Shown one piece after another: positions 33,001 through 46,600 of a DNA stretch of 64,000 bases (positions are counted from its first letter, which is position 1; every line of letters starts with the position of its first letter). Under the pieces are notes generated by a model. It saw only the letters and a program-made list of their open reading frames with translations, had not been told where the DNA came from and searched no databases. The DNA is taken from contig CM022665.1 of assembly GCA_012295275.1 (NCBI GenBank), positions 35,221,522 to 35,285,521 of the forward strand, written 5' to 3'. The DNA is from Chrysomallon squamiferum. Taxonomy: Eukaryota; Mollusca; Gastropoda; Neomphalida; Peltospiridae. Made by a program: the position numbers and the translations under genes.

Positions 33001-35252
33001 ATGTACTTTTTCTTTTGGTAATAAATTGTACAGAATGTGTTAATGATTTATGAATAATATCAAAAGTCATAAATTGTTTACGTTTATAGATGAATAAACA
33101 TCTTTATTTGTAGTATTTCTTGGTCCATTAATATTTGCACATATCAAGTACTTAAGAGAACAACCGTTATATGTCAGTTTTTCAAATTTAAAGATTTTGA
33201 ACCAATCTGTAAAATCAGGTTCTTTGTCAATCAAGAAGATTATAGTACTGTCTTTTGTCATGTGTTAGTTAAAATAATTCAGTAAGATTTCACTGCAGTA
33301 AACACATTCACCAGCAGTCTTAGTGTTTGGGTGGAGTTTACTAAATTCTTGGCATGTATTTCACACAAACACTGTATTGTTCTGTTTAATTTATAGGCTG
33401 AGATGGATGTTTTGAGGAAAACACAGACAGATCTTGTAGCTGGAAAGGAAAAGCTGGAGAAAATGATTTCAGATTTAGAAAAAGAAAAGGTATATTTTCA
33501 TCTCTATTATATATAGAGATATATAAGTTGTACTGGTAAGTGAACTTAATCATATTTATTGGTGTGGATTAGTCAGTGTTCTAGATTATAGAGTCAGCAG
33601 TTATAAATAACTATAAGAGAAGTACATTTAAAACTGAATTGTATTAAGATAACTGTTGTCTCATTAATCCAGTGATTAAGTAACAGTGTGTACTAAGATA
33701 ATGATTTAAAGATTGTATGTCCAGGACTAGCTACTGATGCAGTCTAAAATTTATTTTACAGTAATCAAATTACAAATTATGAATCGGTTCAAATAACATG
33801 TTATTTATTGTTGTATTACAGATTGATGTTGAGCGGAACATACAGTTACTGAGAAAGAAAGATGAGGAAGTCAAAGAGGCAGTGACCAAACTGGAAAACA
33901 GTGGACAGTTAGATATTGACGATGCTGTCGTGACAACTACACCTTTATACAGACAGTTTGTACACCTTATTTTCATTTTGTTATGCGACTGTCTGACAGT
34001 AATTTGTGTTGTTAGATAGGATTTACTTGATATTAACCAGTGGATTAGTCCAAAGATAAAAAATGTTGAATGAATAACACTGTAATTCACCAGCTTTTTT
34101 TGTTAGAAATGGTAATTGCTGGCGATTGCTGATTAACATGTGTTGGTTATCAGTGCAGTATATACCTTCTTACATTGATTAATATGACAGTAGTTAATAT
34201 AAGTATCCAAAAGATACTGCATAGATTTTTAAAATTTATTATATTGACAATTGGGAAAAAATACTATTACAATAACTGATATTTCTACATGACTGCACAA
34301 AATGTATTCAGCCTAATAGCTGAATGACAGAAATTAGTTATTTGTGAATCTAAGCATCTGATTATTTTAATACTTTTATTATAAAACATTAAAATAAGTA
34401 AGTTAAAAAACCCCAAATAATCCAGAACAGCAGTAACCTATGATGAACATAACAGGTAATAATAAAGAAGAGGAGAAAAATGTTATTTTTTATATCTTTC
34501 TTTAATTAATATTTGGTAATTTTATTTTAATGTTCCATATATTCAATACTATTTGAAGATATTTAGTGTTGAGATTATTTTTGAATATTGTATCTTTTTA
34601 AATCTTACCTTTCAGACTTTTAAATTCATTTGCTGAGGAGCAGGCTATTGAAGATGCCATTTATTATTTAGGTGAAGCCATTAGGAAAAATGTGATAGAT
34701 TTAGATGTCTTCCTGAAGGTATGTTTTTAATCAATCATTATTAGTGATTAATCTGAAATGTTTTAAGCTATTTTTAAGAAAACACCACAAGACCAAAATA
34801 ATCTTTTTAATTGAATCTGGATGAGAAAATCTTGATTAGTCACCGAATTTCATTGTTTTCTCACCATTGATATTAATTAAAATATTATGGATATTGCAGC
34901 AACATATTATTACTTTCTTTTTTACCAAATACGTTATATATTTATTTTTCAAAACACCTTTGTCATTTATTTTTTTCAAGTTAGGTTTACCTTTAAACTC
35001 ACTGATAATTTTAGTTTTCATTGTTACTTTGATATTTAGTAATCTATAAAATTCTTCAAATCATAAAAATGTTTATTGATTTTAATAATTCTTTCTGTGT
35101 TTTGTAAGTCTTTTAAAAGATGTGTTTAATGTAAAAAAAAATTACTGAATTTCTTTTCACAGCAAGTTCGAGAATTATCACGGCGACAGTTCCTGTTAAG
35201 AGCGTTGATACAAAAATGTCGAGCAAAAGCAGGACTACCACCACTGGTTTAA
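27695..35252 (+). CDS. TSG101: TSG101, ESCRT-I subunit (Vps23)
   Basis: Family role: ESCRT-I core subunit; its UEV domain binds ubiquitin and P(T/S)AP motifs to sort cargo into multivesicular endosomes and recruit machinery for membrane scission. Coding exons: 27695-27739, 29908-29992, 30371-30436, 30750-30913, 31411-31573, 31947-32234, 32443-32573, 33397-33489, 33822-33955, 34616-34718, 35163-35252; 1362 nt, 453 aa (human 390). The UEV domain is at about residues 10-145, with the VFNDG, GTIPVPY, NPP and VDANGKVDLPYL signatures. Then comes a Pro/Tyr/Gly-rich linker (about 150-285), longer than in human, which accounts for most of the extra length. A coiled coil follows (about 300-380), then the steadiness box (about 390-453), including the AIEDAIYYLGEA stretch. 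At the place of the human PTAP before the steadiness box this protein reads TTTPLYRQ, so that self-motif is absent. Neighbours: downstream of AMBRA1 on the same strand and convergent with SMCR8. Confidence 0.97.
28029..29775 (-). mobile_element. Truncated copy 2 of the long-TIR transposon (TSG101 intron 1)
   Basis: Inverted relative to copy 1. The outer end at 29775 keeps the GGGTCATTC...GTGTCAAATC terminus. Reading inward it matches the TIR, the unique interior, the NCCDPLNRH ORF (here 28646-28431, one residue different from copy 1) and then the nested 416-bp insert. It stops at the insert's distal end near 28029. The second TIR is missing. About 130-150 bp of the remaining TIR are deleted at about 29724; in copy 1 the missing segment is bounded by the direct repeat GATTTTT, suggesting slippage. 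High identity to copy 1 implies recent spread. Confidence 0.88.
30058..30098. repeat. (TG)n microsatellite in TSG101 intron
   Basis: About 20 GT units shortly after the exon ending at 29992. Confidence 0.95.
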
Positions 35253-37609
35253 TATTGTAAATGTTCCAATACCAGATAGCTGTCTTAATTTGACTGCGAC
35301 TGTTAGAGAAATATACATGCTTTTCTTTGAGAATTGATCATTGTTGGTGATCTTGACAAATATTACTAAGTTCAGCGTGCTGTGGAAAAGCAGGACAGTT
35401 TGTTTGTTTTATTGTCACATGACTTCACAGTATATCTAGAGTATGTGTAATCAGAGTAATTTATTGAAATTTAAAAAAAATAAAATGTATGCTAATTCAC
35501 TGTAAGTGCTAAACAAAATATTATTTTCTGTTCATTTTTATTACATGGTTGAAACTGATTTAATTTTATTTTTATTTTTTTGTGGGTTTTTTAGTTGAAA
35601 TCGTAATGCATGAAACAACATTTTTCTGGTGTTTTTTTTCTTTTAACAATTCTGATTCATTTTAATTTGATTTTATTCAAGACAGCATATCTTGTGGACT
35701 TTCAGTGTAATGTATTTTTATAATCTTATGGAATAATGTTGCCAAGCTGCAGAAATAGCCCTTTTAGAAACTTTCATCTTCATATGTTACTTATATGAAT
35801 ATACATGTAGTTATAATGTATTGTTTCCAGTACATGAAAATTACTAATATTTAGTAATGAATAAAATTTAATAATTTGTTTTAAAATGCAAGGTTTTATT
35901 TTTGACTGGAAGACAAATTCAGTTATTAATGCTTACTCCATCTTAATTGTCTTTAAAAGTTTTTTCATAATTTGTGTTCACAGTAATGATCTTTGTTTTT
36001 GTTTTTTGTCACTGTATAATAGATCTAATCAGGCAATCACTGCTTGCAATAATGTAGCTTTCACATATATATCTCTGTTTGCTTGTAGAAATACGGTAAT
36101 CATGTGTACACGTACATATAAAACTTTTTCCCCCAGTATAAAATTTTCTTTTACAATTTCTGTATATAGTATGTTATTTCTAATGATGTGTTTATCACAC
36201 TGATCAATAAAGAAGAATTCAGTTTAAAACTGGTAACGGACAATAATTATAAAAAAAAAAAAAAAAAAATACTTTCATAATTTTGAAAAGACAATCACCA
36301 CAGTTTTTGATTTTGGGTCAACCATTATTATGGATTTCATGTATTTTAAATCATCAGTTGCATATTTATTCCAATGACAATATTGTTAAAACAGTTATTG
36401 TTTAGTCTAATCTAAGGAGACAAATGTCATGTATTTAGGCATACATGTGAAAACTATAAAACATTTGTATATTTTATTTCAGATAATTTCTAATCTCAAT
36501 ATCTGTTTTTCAGCCTAACATTTTTTTATCAAATGAAATGTTTTAGTATTTTTATTAATTTTTCTGTAGTAAAAAGGTACATGTTGTTTTTGCTTTCACA
36601 CTACACAAAAACTGGTAATAATTCACCCAGTATTGAAACATACAGAAGTGATTGAAAGTAAAAAAAAAAAAAATCAATAAAAAAAAAATCACTGATACAA
36701 AGCAGTATGGAAATAAATCAGTATATGTGTCAACAATTTTAGGTTGAATAATAAGTTCCTATATTGTACCAGCTTACTGAACACAGAGGGTAGAATTTGT
36801 CACTATTATTTTGAACTTGTTTAAATTGAGTTGCTGATAATGCTTAATAGAAGCTACTGCTTAGATGGTAGAATATCTCTTAATCTGTGGTGTATGTAAT
36901 ATCTGGAATAAACTCTATGGATTATGGATGTATGTGTTTATTATTTATTTAAAGGTAGCAAGCGTGAAATGGTTTTAATTGAACAACATACTCAACACAG
37001 ACATGATACATATGTGAGTGTATATCAATGTTTATATGGCATCAAATATAATGGATAAGGATGACATACAATAAAAAAAACAAAAACAAAATAGGCAGTG
37101 ACATTATTTTGATTAGTAATTATGAATCTTTGCAAATGACACTTTTCTGGTAACTGCAGGATTTCTAGCAGACAGTAGCCTTTAGGAAAAAAAAAAAAAT
37201 ATGTCCTATTGCTTAAGTTTCAGCATTGCTCATGCTTTTATCATATTAACTATACTGGACAACAAAATTATTAAATAAAAAATAATTAGCAATCTTTATT
37301 GCAAAATATTGGGCATTAAACAGCCTACATATTCAGTGCAACAATAAAAAATACTTTCAACAACATAATTAAGACCAGTATCAAACTGTTCATTACAATA
37401 ATTAAAACAATAAAATAAATTTGATTTCCAGATAAAACAACTGATGAAATAAATAAATAATAAAAAGTTGATTTCGAAGTAAAGTTACACTGTTGCAAAC
37501 ATAAAATGGGATAAAATTACAATGTGAGTATCAAGCAGAATTAATATAATATTTATATAATATAGAATTTTATTTTTTTGTCACTAAAAGTTTTTCAAAT
37601 ATAAATCAA
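35253..37609. other. Convergent 3' flanks of TSG101 and SMCR8
   Basis: No ORF of note. Plus-strand AATAAA words near 35479, 35861, 36207 and 36905 are candidate TSG101 poly(A) signals; the one near 36207 is followed by an A-run at 36250. On the minus strand AATAAA at 37300-37295 or 37573-37568 could end SMCR8. I cannot choose between them. Confidence 0.5.
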
Positions 37610-40600
37610 TTAGTTTTGAAATACTTCACAGCTTTCGTGGCTTAGTGATATGGGTCTAACTGTACAACCTGCAAAAATAAACATATATGCTAAGAAATTA
37701 AGAAAACAAAAGTAAAAAAAAATAATATATATATATAAAAAATAATAAAGTAAAACAACATTTTTTTAGAATACTTTTATAACATTTCAGACTGTTCCAA
37801 AGAAATGATTAACAAATTGTAATTCATCTTCTGAAATTTATTTGTACAGTACTGTTATCATATGTTAAAATTCACAAAATAGAACCAAAACCATCTAAAA
37901 AGACATAAAATAAAGAAATCAATTACCTACAAAAAAGGAAGAAATCTCTAGGGAGAAAAAGAAAAGAAATGAAAACCATGTGATGCCTAAATAATATTAT
38001 TACCAAACAAGTACTGATAATGTTATACTTGTTCTCAAAAATAAACTAGTTTATTCAACAAAAGTCCTATTTTAACATCTCACCTGTATCTGAATTAATC
38101 TGCTTCTCACCTGATTCAATCTCTGACATCTTAACAATTTCACAAAGGTACTGAAAAAAAAAAAAAAAAATTAAATAAATAAAGATTTAGGGAGGAAAAA
38201 AACCCAACAAAAACCCCAAAATAAAAAACCTAAATATACGAAAAGAAATGGGGACTTAACAATTTTATAATAGGCATTATTTATTACAACTAGTACTGTA
38301 AAGGTTTCAATATTATAAATTCCAGTATCCTCTGAAAATGTAAATTAATCTTTTATTCTTTTTTTGCTTTGCCTTTTTTTTATATTTTCCTATCCGAAGG
38401 GGAAAAATAGAAAACACCTGCAACATCAAAATATCCTAATGTTTTTCTTTCCAGCGTTTGTTATAACAGTGATAAATTTCTTTTTTATACATTTATTTAT
38501 TTACGTTTTTGATATTATCATGCATTTTTATGTATGAAAAACATCTCGGATAACATCATGCTGGTTTGAATCTGTGATATATAAAATATACTTACATATT
38601 ACAGATAAAAGATTAACTGTAAATGTTAATAAATATTACTTTCAACATGTCAGTACTGAATTAACTATACTGGGTTGCAACAAAGGTCCGTAGCATTTTT
38701 TGAATGAAATTCAGACAATATTTTTAGATATTTGTACACAGATTTATTCAGCCACTTGTGTATCATTTTATTCACCTTTCAGAATATGTCCCATATTGCA
38801 GTCACATGTGAAATTTAATAATGTGCTCAAATGCCACCTATTGAAAAATGCTACAAATGTTTGCTCCAACCCAATAAATAAGGAAACCACCCATTAATTT
38901 AAAAAAAATCTGACAAAATCTGTAATCTGCTTGAAACCAAAAATGCTAAAATTTGTCACTCACTTCAATAATGTGCACATCAGAATCTATGAGCCCAAGC
39001 TTTGCCATAAAACTTTTCACTGTGTTGCGATAATGTTCTGATTGTGTGTGCAACCCATAGTCACTGAAACAAACACAGTTCTTTAATCCACACATCTGAC
39101 ATTATTTATATCTGATAATATCAGTGATTGCAATTTGAAATTTATTCCAAGTCTAAACTTTATCACAAGCCAATGACAGGATTTTAAAAACACAACCTAA
39201 TCTAAATATTCTTTATTTGCGTGAGTACCTTTAGGGACTGCTACAGTAGTCATGATTATGACTTACCATATACCTACAGAAACAACTTAAGCTGAGTTAT
39301 ACAAGGACTTCTGGGGTATTGTACCAAGACTTCACTGGTCCAGCATGATGGCTGGGTATCATCTATTTCAACCATAGAAATTTTTTTTTCATCAGATGGC
39401 AATATTCTCACAGCAGTAAAAAGGTTAAATAGAAAGAATAAGTTGCACTTACTGAACAAAGCTCCCTGCAGATCCCAAGCAAAAGGAATGATAAAATATA
39501 AAAGCTCTTGAAGAAATTTCCATTAACCAGCTGAAAAGATAATGAAATGATATCTATACATAAATAAAGAAATTAATCTGTTAAACAGAGTCCATAATAG
39601 ACACTCTTTGCTAAATGACAGATTTATCTTAGACTAAATGTAAAATTTACAAATAAAAACAAGGTTTTCAAATATGATTTTGAACATAGCTTCTTTATAT
39701 TTCTTTGTTCAATGATTTAATTCATTACAGAAATCAAAACTGATATGAAAGGAATTAGTATTATTTTTTTTAAATATTTTCAGAATGCCCCAACCAAAAC
39801 AAATAAATATACAAATAACTAACTAAATAAACAGCAATCAAATTTTGTGTGTATGTGTGTGTGTGAATCACAGTGAGGTAATGTATAGAAGCCTAATACA
39901 TACCTGCAAGTTAAATGATACTTACCAGTGTAAGAAAGTTATAAATTCTGCATCAGATGAAAATGCTTTTCTTTTGCCAAAGATAATATGAAGTTGATTA
40001 CCCTAATAACATAATATATATAAAAATATATATATATAATAGAAACAAAATAATAATAATTTTTTTTTCTGAATCAGTAAATAAATATTAATTTTCGGCA
40101 TTATACTTAAAGTAAAAACATTAAATAATTATTTAAACCATCAAGAAATCTTTCAAAATAATAGATGACAAAATGTTTTAAAATATTAACATGCACAATC
40201 TTTGTGATAATCAAATTTTCTTCTATAAAGTGCTAATTACACACCCAAAACACATATCAGCAAATTACACACACAATGTGACACAGAAAGACAACATACC
40301 AACACATTTATGTAAATTACTTTAAACTATGTAATACAAACAGAATTACACTGGTGAAAAACCAAGTTTAAAACATACAACACTCATAAAACACACCTGG
40401 TAACGTGGAGCAGTGACAATTTGTTTTTCCATATCAAACACAGAAACATATTTCTGAAATATATATAAATGGAATAATTATATATATATATATATAAAAC
40501 AGCCAACCACATGGTTATTTATTTTTGTTTATTTGTGAAGATCATGCAGAAAATGAAAGAAGGTTAAGACATACTGTGATATATATGTGCTTTGGTAACT

Positions 40601-43600
40601 AATATTAATTATTTTTATTTTGGATTTTTTCAGCTACATGACGAGTTATGGATTTTTGGTAGAATTAGTAATGCTTGCAACAGAAATAAAAAAAATTGTG
40701 AATTTAGCAATAGTTTGTTGCTTCAATACAAAACTGTTTCAAGTCACATTTTTTTCAGAACTCAATGCTTGATATTCTGAAACCCTAAAACAAAGATTTA
40801 TTCACTGTTAAAATTCTGTTGGTGTCTTGATACTGGTATCTATGAGGCTAAACTGTAACTAGAAAGCAATCAAAAATCACTGTAAAAAAGTTATAAACTA
40901 ACATACAGTTACAACCTTCATGAAGTGATGGAACTAAACATGTAACAAAACTTTACCATACATGACATATTGCCAAGTCTTCAACTTGTTTATATCCTCA
41001 CCTTAATGACACTAGGAATTACTTTCTCTAAAGCTTTCTTTTCTGGTCGACACACTCCTGCAAGTTTGATTCTGCCAAGATCTGTTATTCTCAGTGGTTT
41101 TGACAACCATTCAACTACTGATGAATGTTTTCTAGAATAAAAATAAAAATTAAACACTAACATTCTGTGGAGACAGTTTAAGAGAATATGTATTTGATTA
41201 CACTGATTTTAAAATAAAGAAAGCATTCTTTAACACACTTACATGGATTAAATGATTAAAAACTCATTCCTGACAGATTCATATGTGGTTAATGTGTGAA
41301 AATGTTATGAATATAAAGTGTATATACAGTAAAGGTAAATTCTGTATACAAGTTGGCAATCCTTTATCGAAAATTCTTGGGCAGGCATCCGTTTCTTCTG
41401 GAATTTGGAATAATCATGAATTCAGAATGGTAATATGTCACAACACCAAACAGTAACAAGAGTCAGATATAATTATACTTTGTCATATTAAAAGCTTGTT
41501 GGGTCAATTCCTATATTCTTAAAATTTTATAATTTTAAAATGACATTTTTAAATACAAACCTTCTATGATCAGGAAGGAAGATGGATAAAGCTTTGACAA
41601 CAGCAATAACTTCATTTTCCATTTTAAATGATCCAACAACAAACACTGTACGTCCTGTCAGCAAACTGAAGACAATGTTAATCAAACTGTTATATGCACT
41701 GATAATACCCAGGACACCAAAACCTGTAATAATAATAATAATAATAAATAAGCACATACATAAGAAAAAATTCATGAAAAAAACCAAAGAAAAAACAACA
41801 ACAAAAAAACAACTATAAAAATAAAGAACAAGAAACAACCACAACAATAATAATAAATAGCAGGTAGAATGAAAACTGTATGTAAAGATCAAACAGTTCA
41901 CAAGTTAAAAAGTTAATATATGGTGTATCAAAAATGAATTCCTGTGAACAGACTGTGTTAACATTACCTGGCATTCCTGGTTCCAGTTTGCTGATACTGT
42001 CTCCTAAGCTGAAGAGCCCATTTTTAGGTTTCCTGATAAATAAATAAATATGTTTTAAAATATTATAAATTTTATTTATTACTCAATTTGACTTTATTTT
42101 GCATTGAGATATTCATGTAAAACAGTCCAATCTGAAAGTTAAGCACTTAATAATTTCTTTCACAAAAAGTAATTGATTATCATGTTCAAATCATCAATGT
42201 AGCATTAACTTGTTTTGAATTAGCACAATGAAGGCAAAAAACAAATAAATTAAGCTGTATAAACCTGGATGTTGGAAAAGAAGATGAAAATGATGAAGTG
42301 TGTGTCAGTCCTTCTTCATAACTGTTAGGAAATGTATCTGAAAAATAAATAGAAGAAATGTTATTAAATGAAAAACACAAAAATACTTAAAAAGAAAAGA
42401 AGAAAAATGTTTCTTTGTGACTGTCTGGATTTTCAATTATTAAAACAATACACAACCAAGGAAAAATAATAACTGAATAATTATAAATACAAATACATGC
42501 CTAGATTTTCACCATTTGTTTCTTCATTATTCACCAGTGGCTGTTGTGAAAAATCTGACTTTAATTTGCCTGATGTAAAACTGGAGACATCCTTCATCTC
42601 ACAAACAGATTCCATATCAGCACAGTAATTTGGAGAAATGGAAATGTTTGATCCAGGAGTTAAATTAGAAGTGTTTAAATCATAAAGTTGACATGTTCCA
42701 AAACTGTCATCAGCAGAACGATGGACTGATGTTTTTCTTTCTCGACTGTCTGAATATTGATCAACTAACATGACAGCCTGACTTGGTGGTTCTGAAACTT
42801 TAATGCCTGATATGACAATATGACTCGTCAGTCCTGAAACTGGAAGATTTGTCCCCACTTCCTGTCTATCTGATTCTGAAGTATTTACTAAACAAGAAAA
42901 CAAAGTTTCCTTTGTGGAATCTTCCACATTGGATGATACAGAAACCAAATTGTTACTCTGAATATTTTGGTTAGCAAGCTCAGATAAACCAGATGTATCT
43001 GACCTCATCATCCCAGCATCCTTCTCTCTATCTAAGTTACTCTTTGTTTTTGTCTGAGTTGAATCAGACATGCTTGGTGCTTCATCTGTTTGGTAAAGAC
43101 TGCTGGTTGAGCCACTACCACAGCTCACTTCACTGTTCATTCGACCACTTAATGGTTTTGGCTTAGCTGTATTTTCATCAGCAGCTACTTTAGTTGGATA
43201 TGAATCTGAAATTCTGTACAAAACGATATTATTAAAAATTAAAATAATAATGACTACTGCAGTATTTTAATATATACTGTCATAATGCAGAATCCAAAGA
43301 ATACTCCATGACAACAGTTTAGTGGAAAGACATTTCTCTATGATCTGCTATTTCTGAAAATCTGATTATTATGTAAAAGAAATAACTGTAAAACTTTAGA
43401 TCAATGGTGAAAAAGAAAATGTTTAAACAGATTCATATCTGTCAAATACTACTTACAGTGACATTGGTGACATCTGCTCGTTGTAGTACATATCTCCATC
43501 ATCCTCAAAAGACCCAAACGTACTTAGAGATTTGAAACTGTCACTCTGAAAGAGACAACAAAATTAATTACATCAATATTAGTTTAATTAATACCAATTA

Positions 43601-46600
43601 AAACTACAGTCAGTGTGAATAATTTAAAAAAAAAAATTCAATGTTTTTGTCATAGGCATATAAATCCAGAAGTGATGCAAGTATACATAAAAATAATCTT
43701 GTTGCTAAAAGAAGAAAGCTAGTCCACTATATAAAATTTTCAGGATTCCTCTCTTAACCTTAAGTATGACCTCATAAAACATAGTTTACAAAAATGAACT
43801 GATTAGAAAATTTCACCAACTTATGCTCATAGTAACAAACACTTATTACAAAATAAACCCACAAGAGACTGATGACTTAGATTCAGGTATTTGGAGCTAA
43901 GTGGTCCTGAACTTAAGCTGCTTGGCTCTTGAAGACCACTGAAAAATAAGACAAAGTGACAAAGTTTCACACATATTGAGACCTCCAGAAAGTCAAACTG
44001 TTATCCAATAGTAAAATCCACATGAACAAGTACAAAACGAATGTCATCAATTTTAGTTTAATAAAATGAACAAAATTACTTTGTGGTATCATGTTAATTA
44101 CTAAATGTTGGCAATGCTAGTTATGATATAAAACTTCTGCTATACATTCATGAGTCCTGCCAACTACAATATATTAATAATAAAGGAATCATGTGGATTT
44201 ATATACTTTCTATCATATATTTTACTACTTTATACTACCAGTATGCTGTGCTATTAACTATACTGTACTTTACTGTATTGTACTGTACTACTTTACTGGA
44301 CTATTCTGTAATGTTCTGTAATGTAGTGCATTGTACTATATTATACTGTACTGTATATTATTACCATACTTTGTTATGCTATGCTATGCCACATTCTAAT
44401 TGCAATGTACTGTAAAATGAATGTTGGGAAACTGGATTGATTATCAGATACTTACAGCTTCAATCCAGAAAGAAAGTTTGATGTAATACACTGCCCACAT
44501 GTCACTAGTGATCCAGCAGGTTCTGAAATATATTAAAACACTGGTGATTTGTTGTGTTAAGAAGAAAATAGGACATAAAAATCATATTTAAGCAAAAAAT
44601 GGAACATCAAGATAAAAACTAATAAATAAGTAAATATTTTATCTATAAAAATAGCCTTTAAATAAACTAAGAATTTTTAAAGAATTGTGAAAGACAATTT
44701 AACTACAGAATGAAAAATAATAATTATAATAACAAAAAAATTTGGTAAATGTTTAAAAAAAATAATAAATCAAAATAAAATTTAAAAAAAGAACTGAAAA
44801 AAGAAACACACCTGTAAAAATCAAATAAAAGTATAATCTTGCTACAGTAAAAGTAAAATGGTTATCACCTGTAAGAGCCATTTCTTCCTGTTCAATCTGA
44901 ATAATCAGTGTTTCTCTGTTGTAATACTGAAAACAAATTACTAACAAGCTTAAATATATTAAATATATTATGAAAATTATCACAGAATTACTGAAACTAT
45001 TAATTTCTACTGATGCCATATTTCAGAATATAAATACTGGTTAACTATTTTTCTGTTTGGGTTAAAGTACATATGGTTAAAATAGAAACTATCAGAGATA
45101 ATAAAACAGAAGGCACCTATATACAGTCAAGAACACTGTCATATCAATTAGGCCACAATCCAAGTGCATATTTTTATAGTTTAGACATTAGAAATTATGT
45201 TTCAATGACAATTTTAAAATTAGAGGTGTCTACAGGAATAATTACTTCAACAGGAGAAATATTAAACGAGCAGAAGCGTTTTTTACCTGTCAATATATAG
45301 CTTTAAAAGTGTTTCAACTAAACATATTAACGACCTGATTAACACAGATACTCCAAAACTTAATAAAGACACTGCAAATAAATTAGAAGGTAAAATATGT
45401 ATGCAGGAGTTAGTACTGACGTTAAAAAAAATGAAGAATAATAAAAGTCCAGGTCTAGATGGATTTACGATTGAGTTTTTCAAATTCTTCTGGATAGACT
45501 TGGCTGATTTTGTTTTAAAAACTATAAATGAAGATTATGATAAGGAAGAGTTGTCTGTATCACTTAGAACAGGGGTAATTACTTGTATTCCAAAAACAAA
45601 TAAGAACAGACATCTTTTAAAAAACTGGAGACCTACATCACTGTTAAATGATATTTATAAACTAGCATTCACCTGCATAGCAGCATGAAAAAAGCTAATT
45701 TTAAATAGTATTATAAATGAAGATCAGAAGGGCTTTGTAGAAGGACGCTTTATTGGGGAAAGTATAAGGAGATTGTATAATATTTTATTCGAAAGTAAGA
45801 CTAATAATATATCAGGACTAATACTTTTAATTAACTTTGTAAAAGCATTTGATTCTATATCAATGCAATTCATACACAAAACTACAATTTTTTTGTTTCG
45901 GTCCATCAATTCGTAGACGGGTTTCTACGTTTTACTATAATGCAAAGGCATACATTTTACCTAACGGACATCTCCCAGAACCTTTTAACATAGAAAGAGG
46001 TTGTTGGCAAGGAGATCCCCTTTCACCATATTTATTTATTTTATGTGTAGAAATTCTTGGAATTCTTGTTCGGTCAAATCCTCTTATTAAACGCATTGAT
46101 ATATGGGGTTCAGAATATAAATCTGGACAATTTGCTGATGATGCTCAATTGTATTCAGATGGATCTCCTTCCTCTCATAGAATTGCAATACATATTTTAG
46201 ATATTTTTAGAGACATATCGGGCCTGAAAATAAATATAGAAAAAACAAAAGCTATTGGTTTAGGTCTCCTTGTGAATACTATGGCAGAAACGTGCAAACA
46301 GCTAAGTCTAGACTGGTGTGAAAATAATTTTGAGGTTCTAGATTTAACACTTAATAAACAACTAGACAATATTTGGATACTAAATTTGGATGAAAAGCTG
46401 GTAAAAATAGAAAAACTGTTAAATTCATGGCATGGCAGGTGTGGAACTATATGTGGTAGGTAATGGTTGTAAAAATATTAACTATGTCAAACCTAACTCA
46501 TATTTTTACCAGCCTACCAAATGCACCTAAAGAATATATATTAAAAATAAATAAAATGATTTTCTCATTTATATGGAAAGATGGTCCAGATAGAATTAAA

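Noticed and set aside
41527-41901. 124-codon minus ORF
   Set aside because: Contains the true SMCR8 exon 41723-41561; the rest is read-through into introns.
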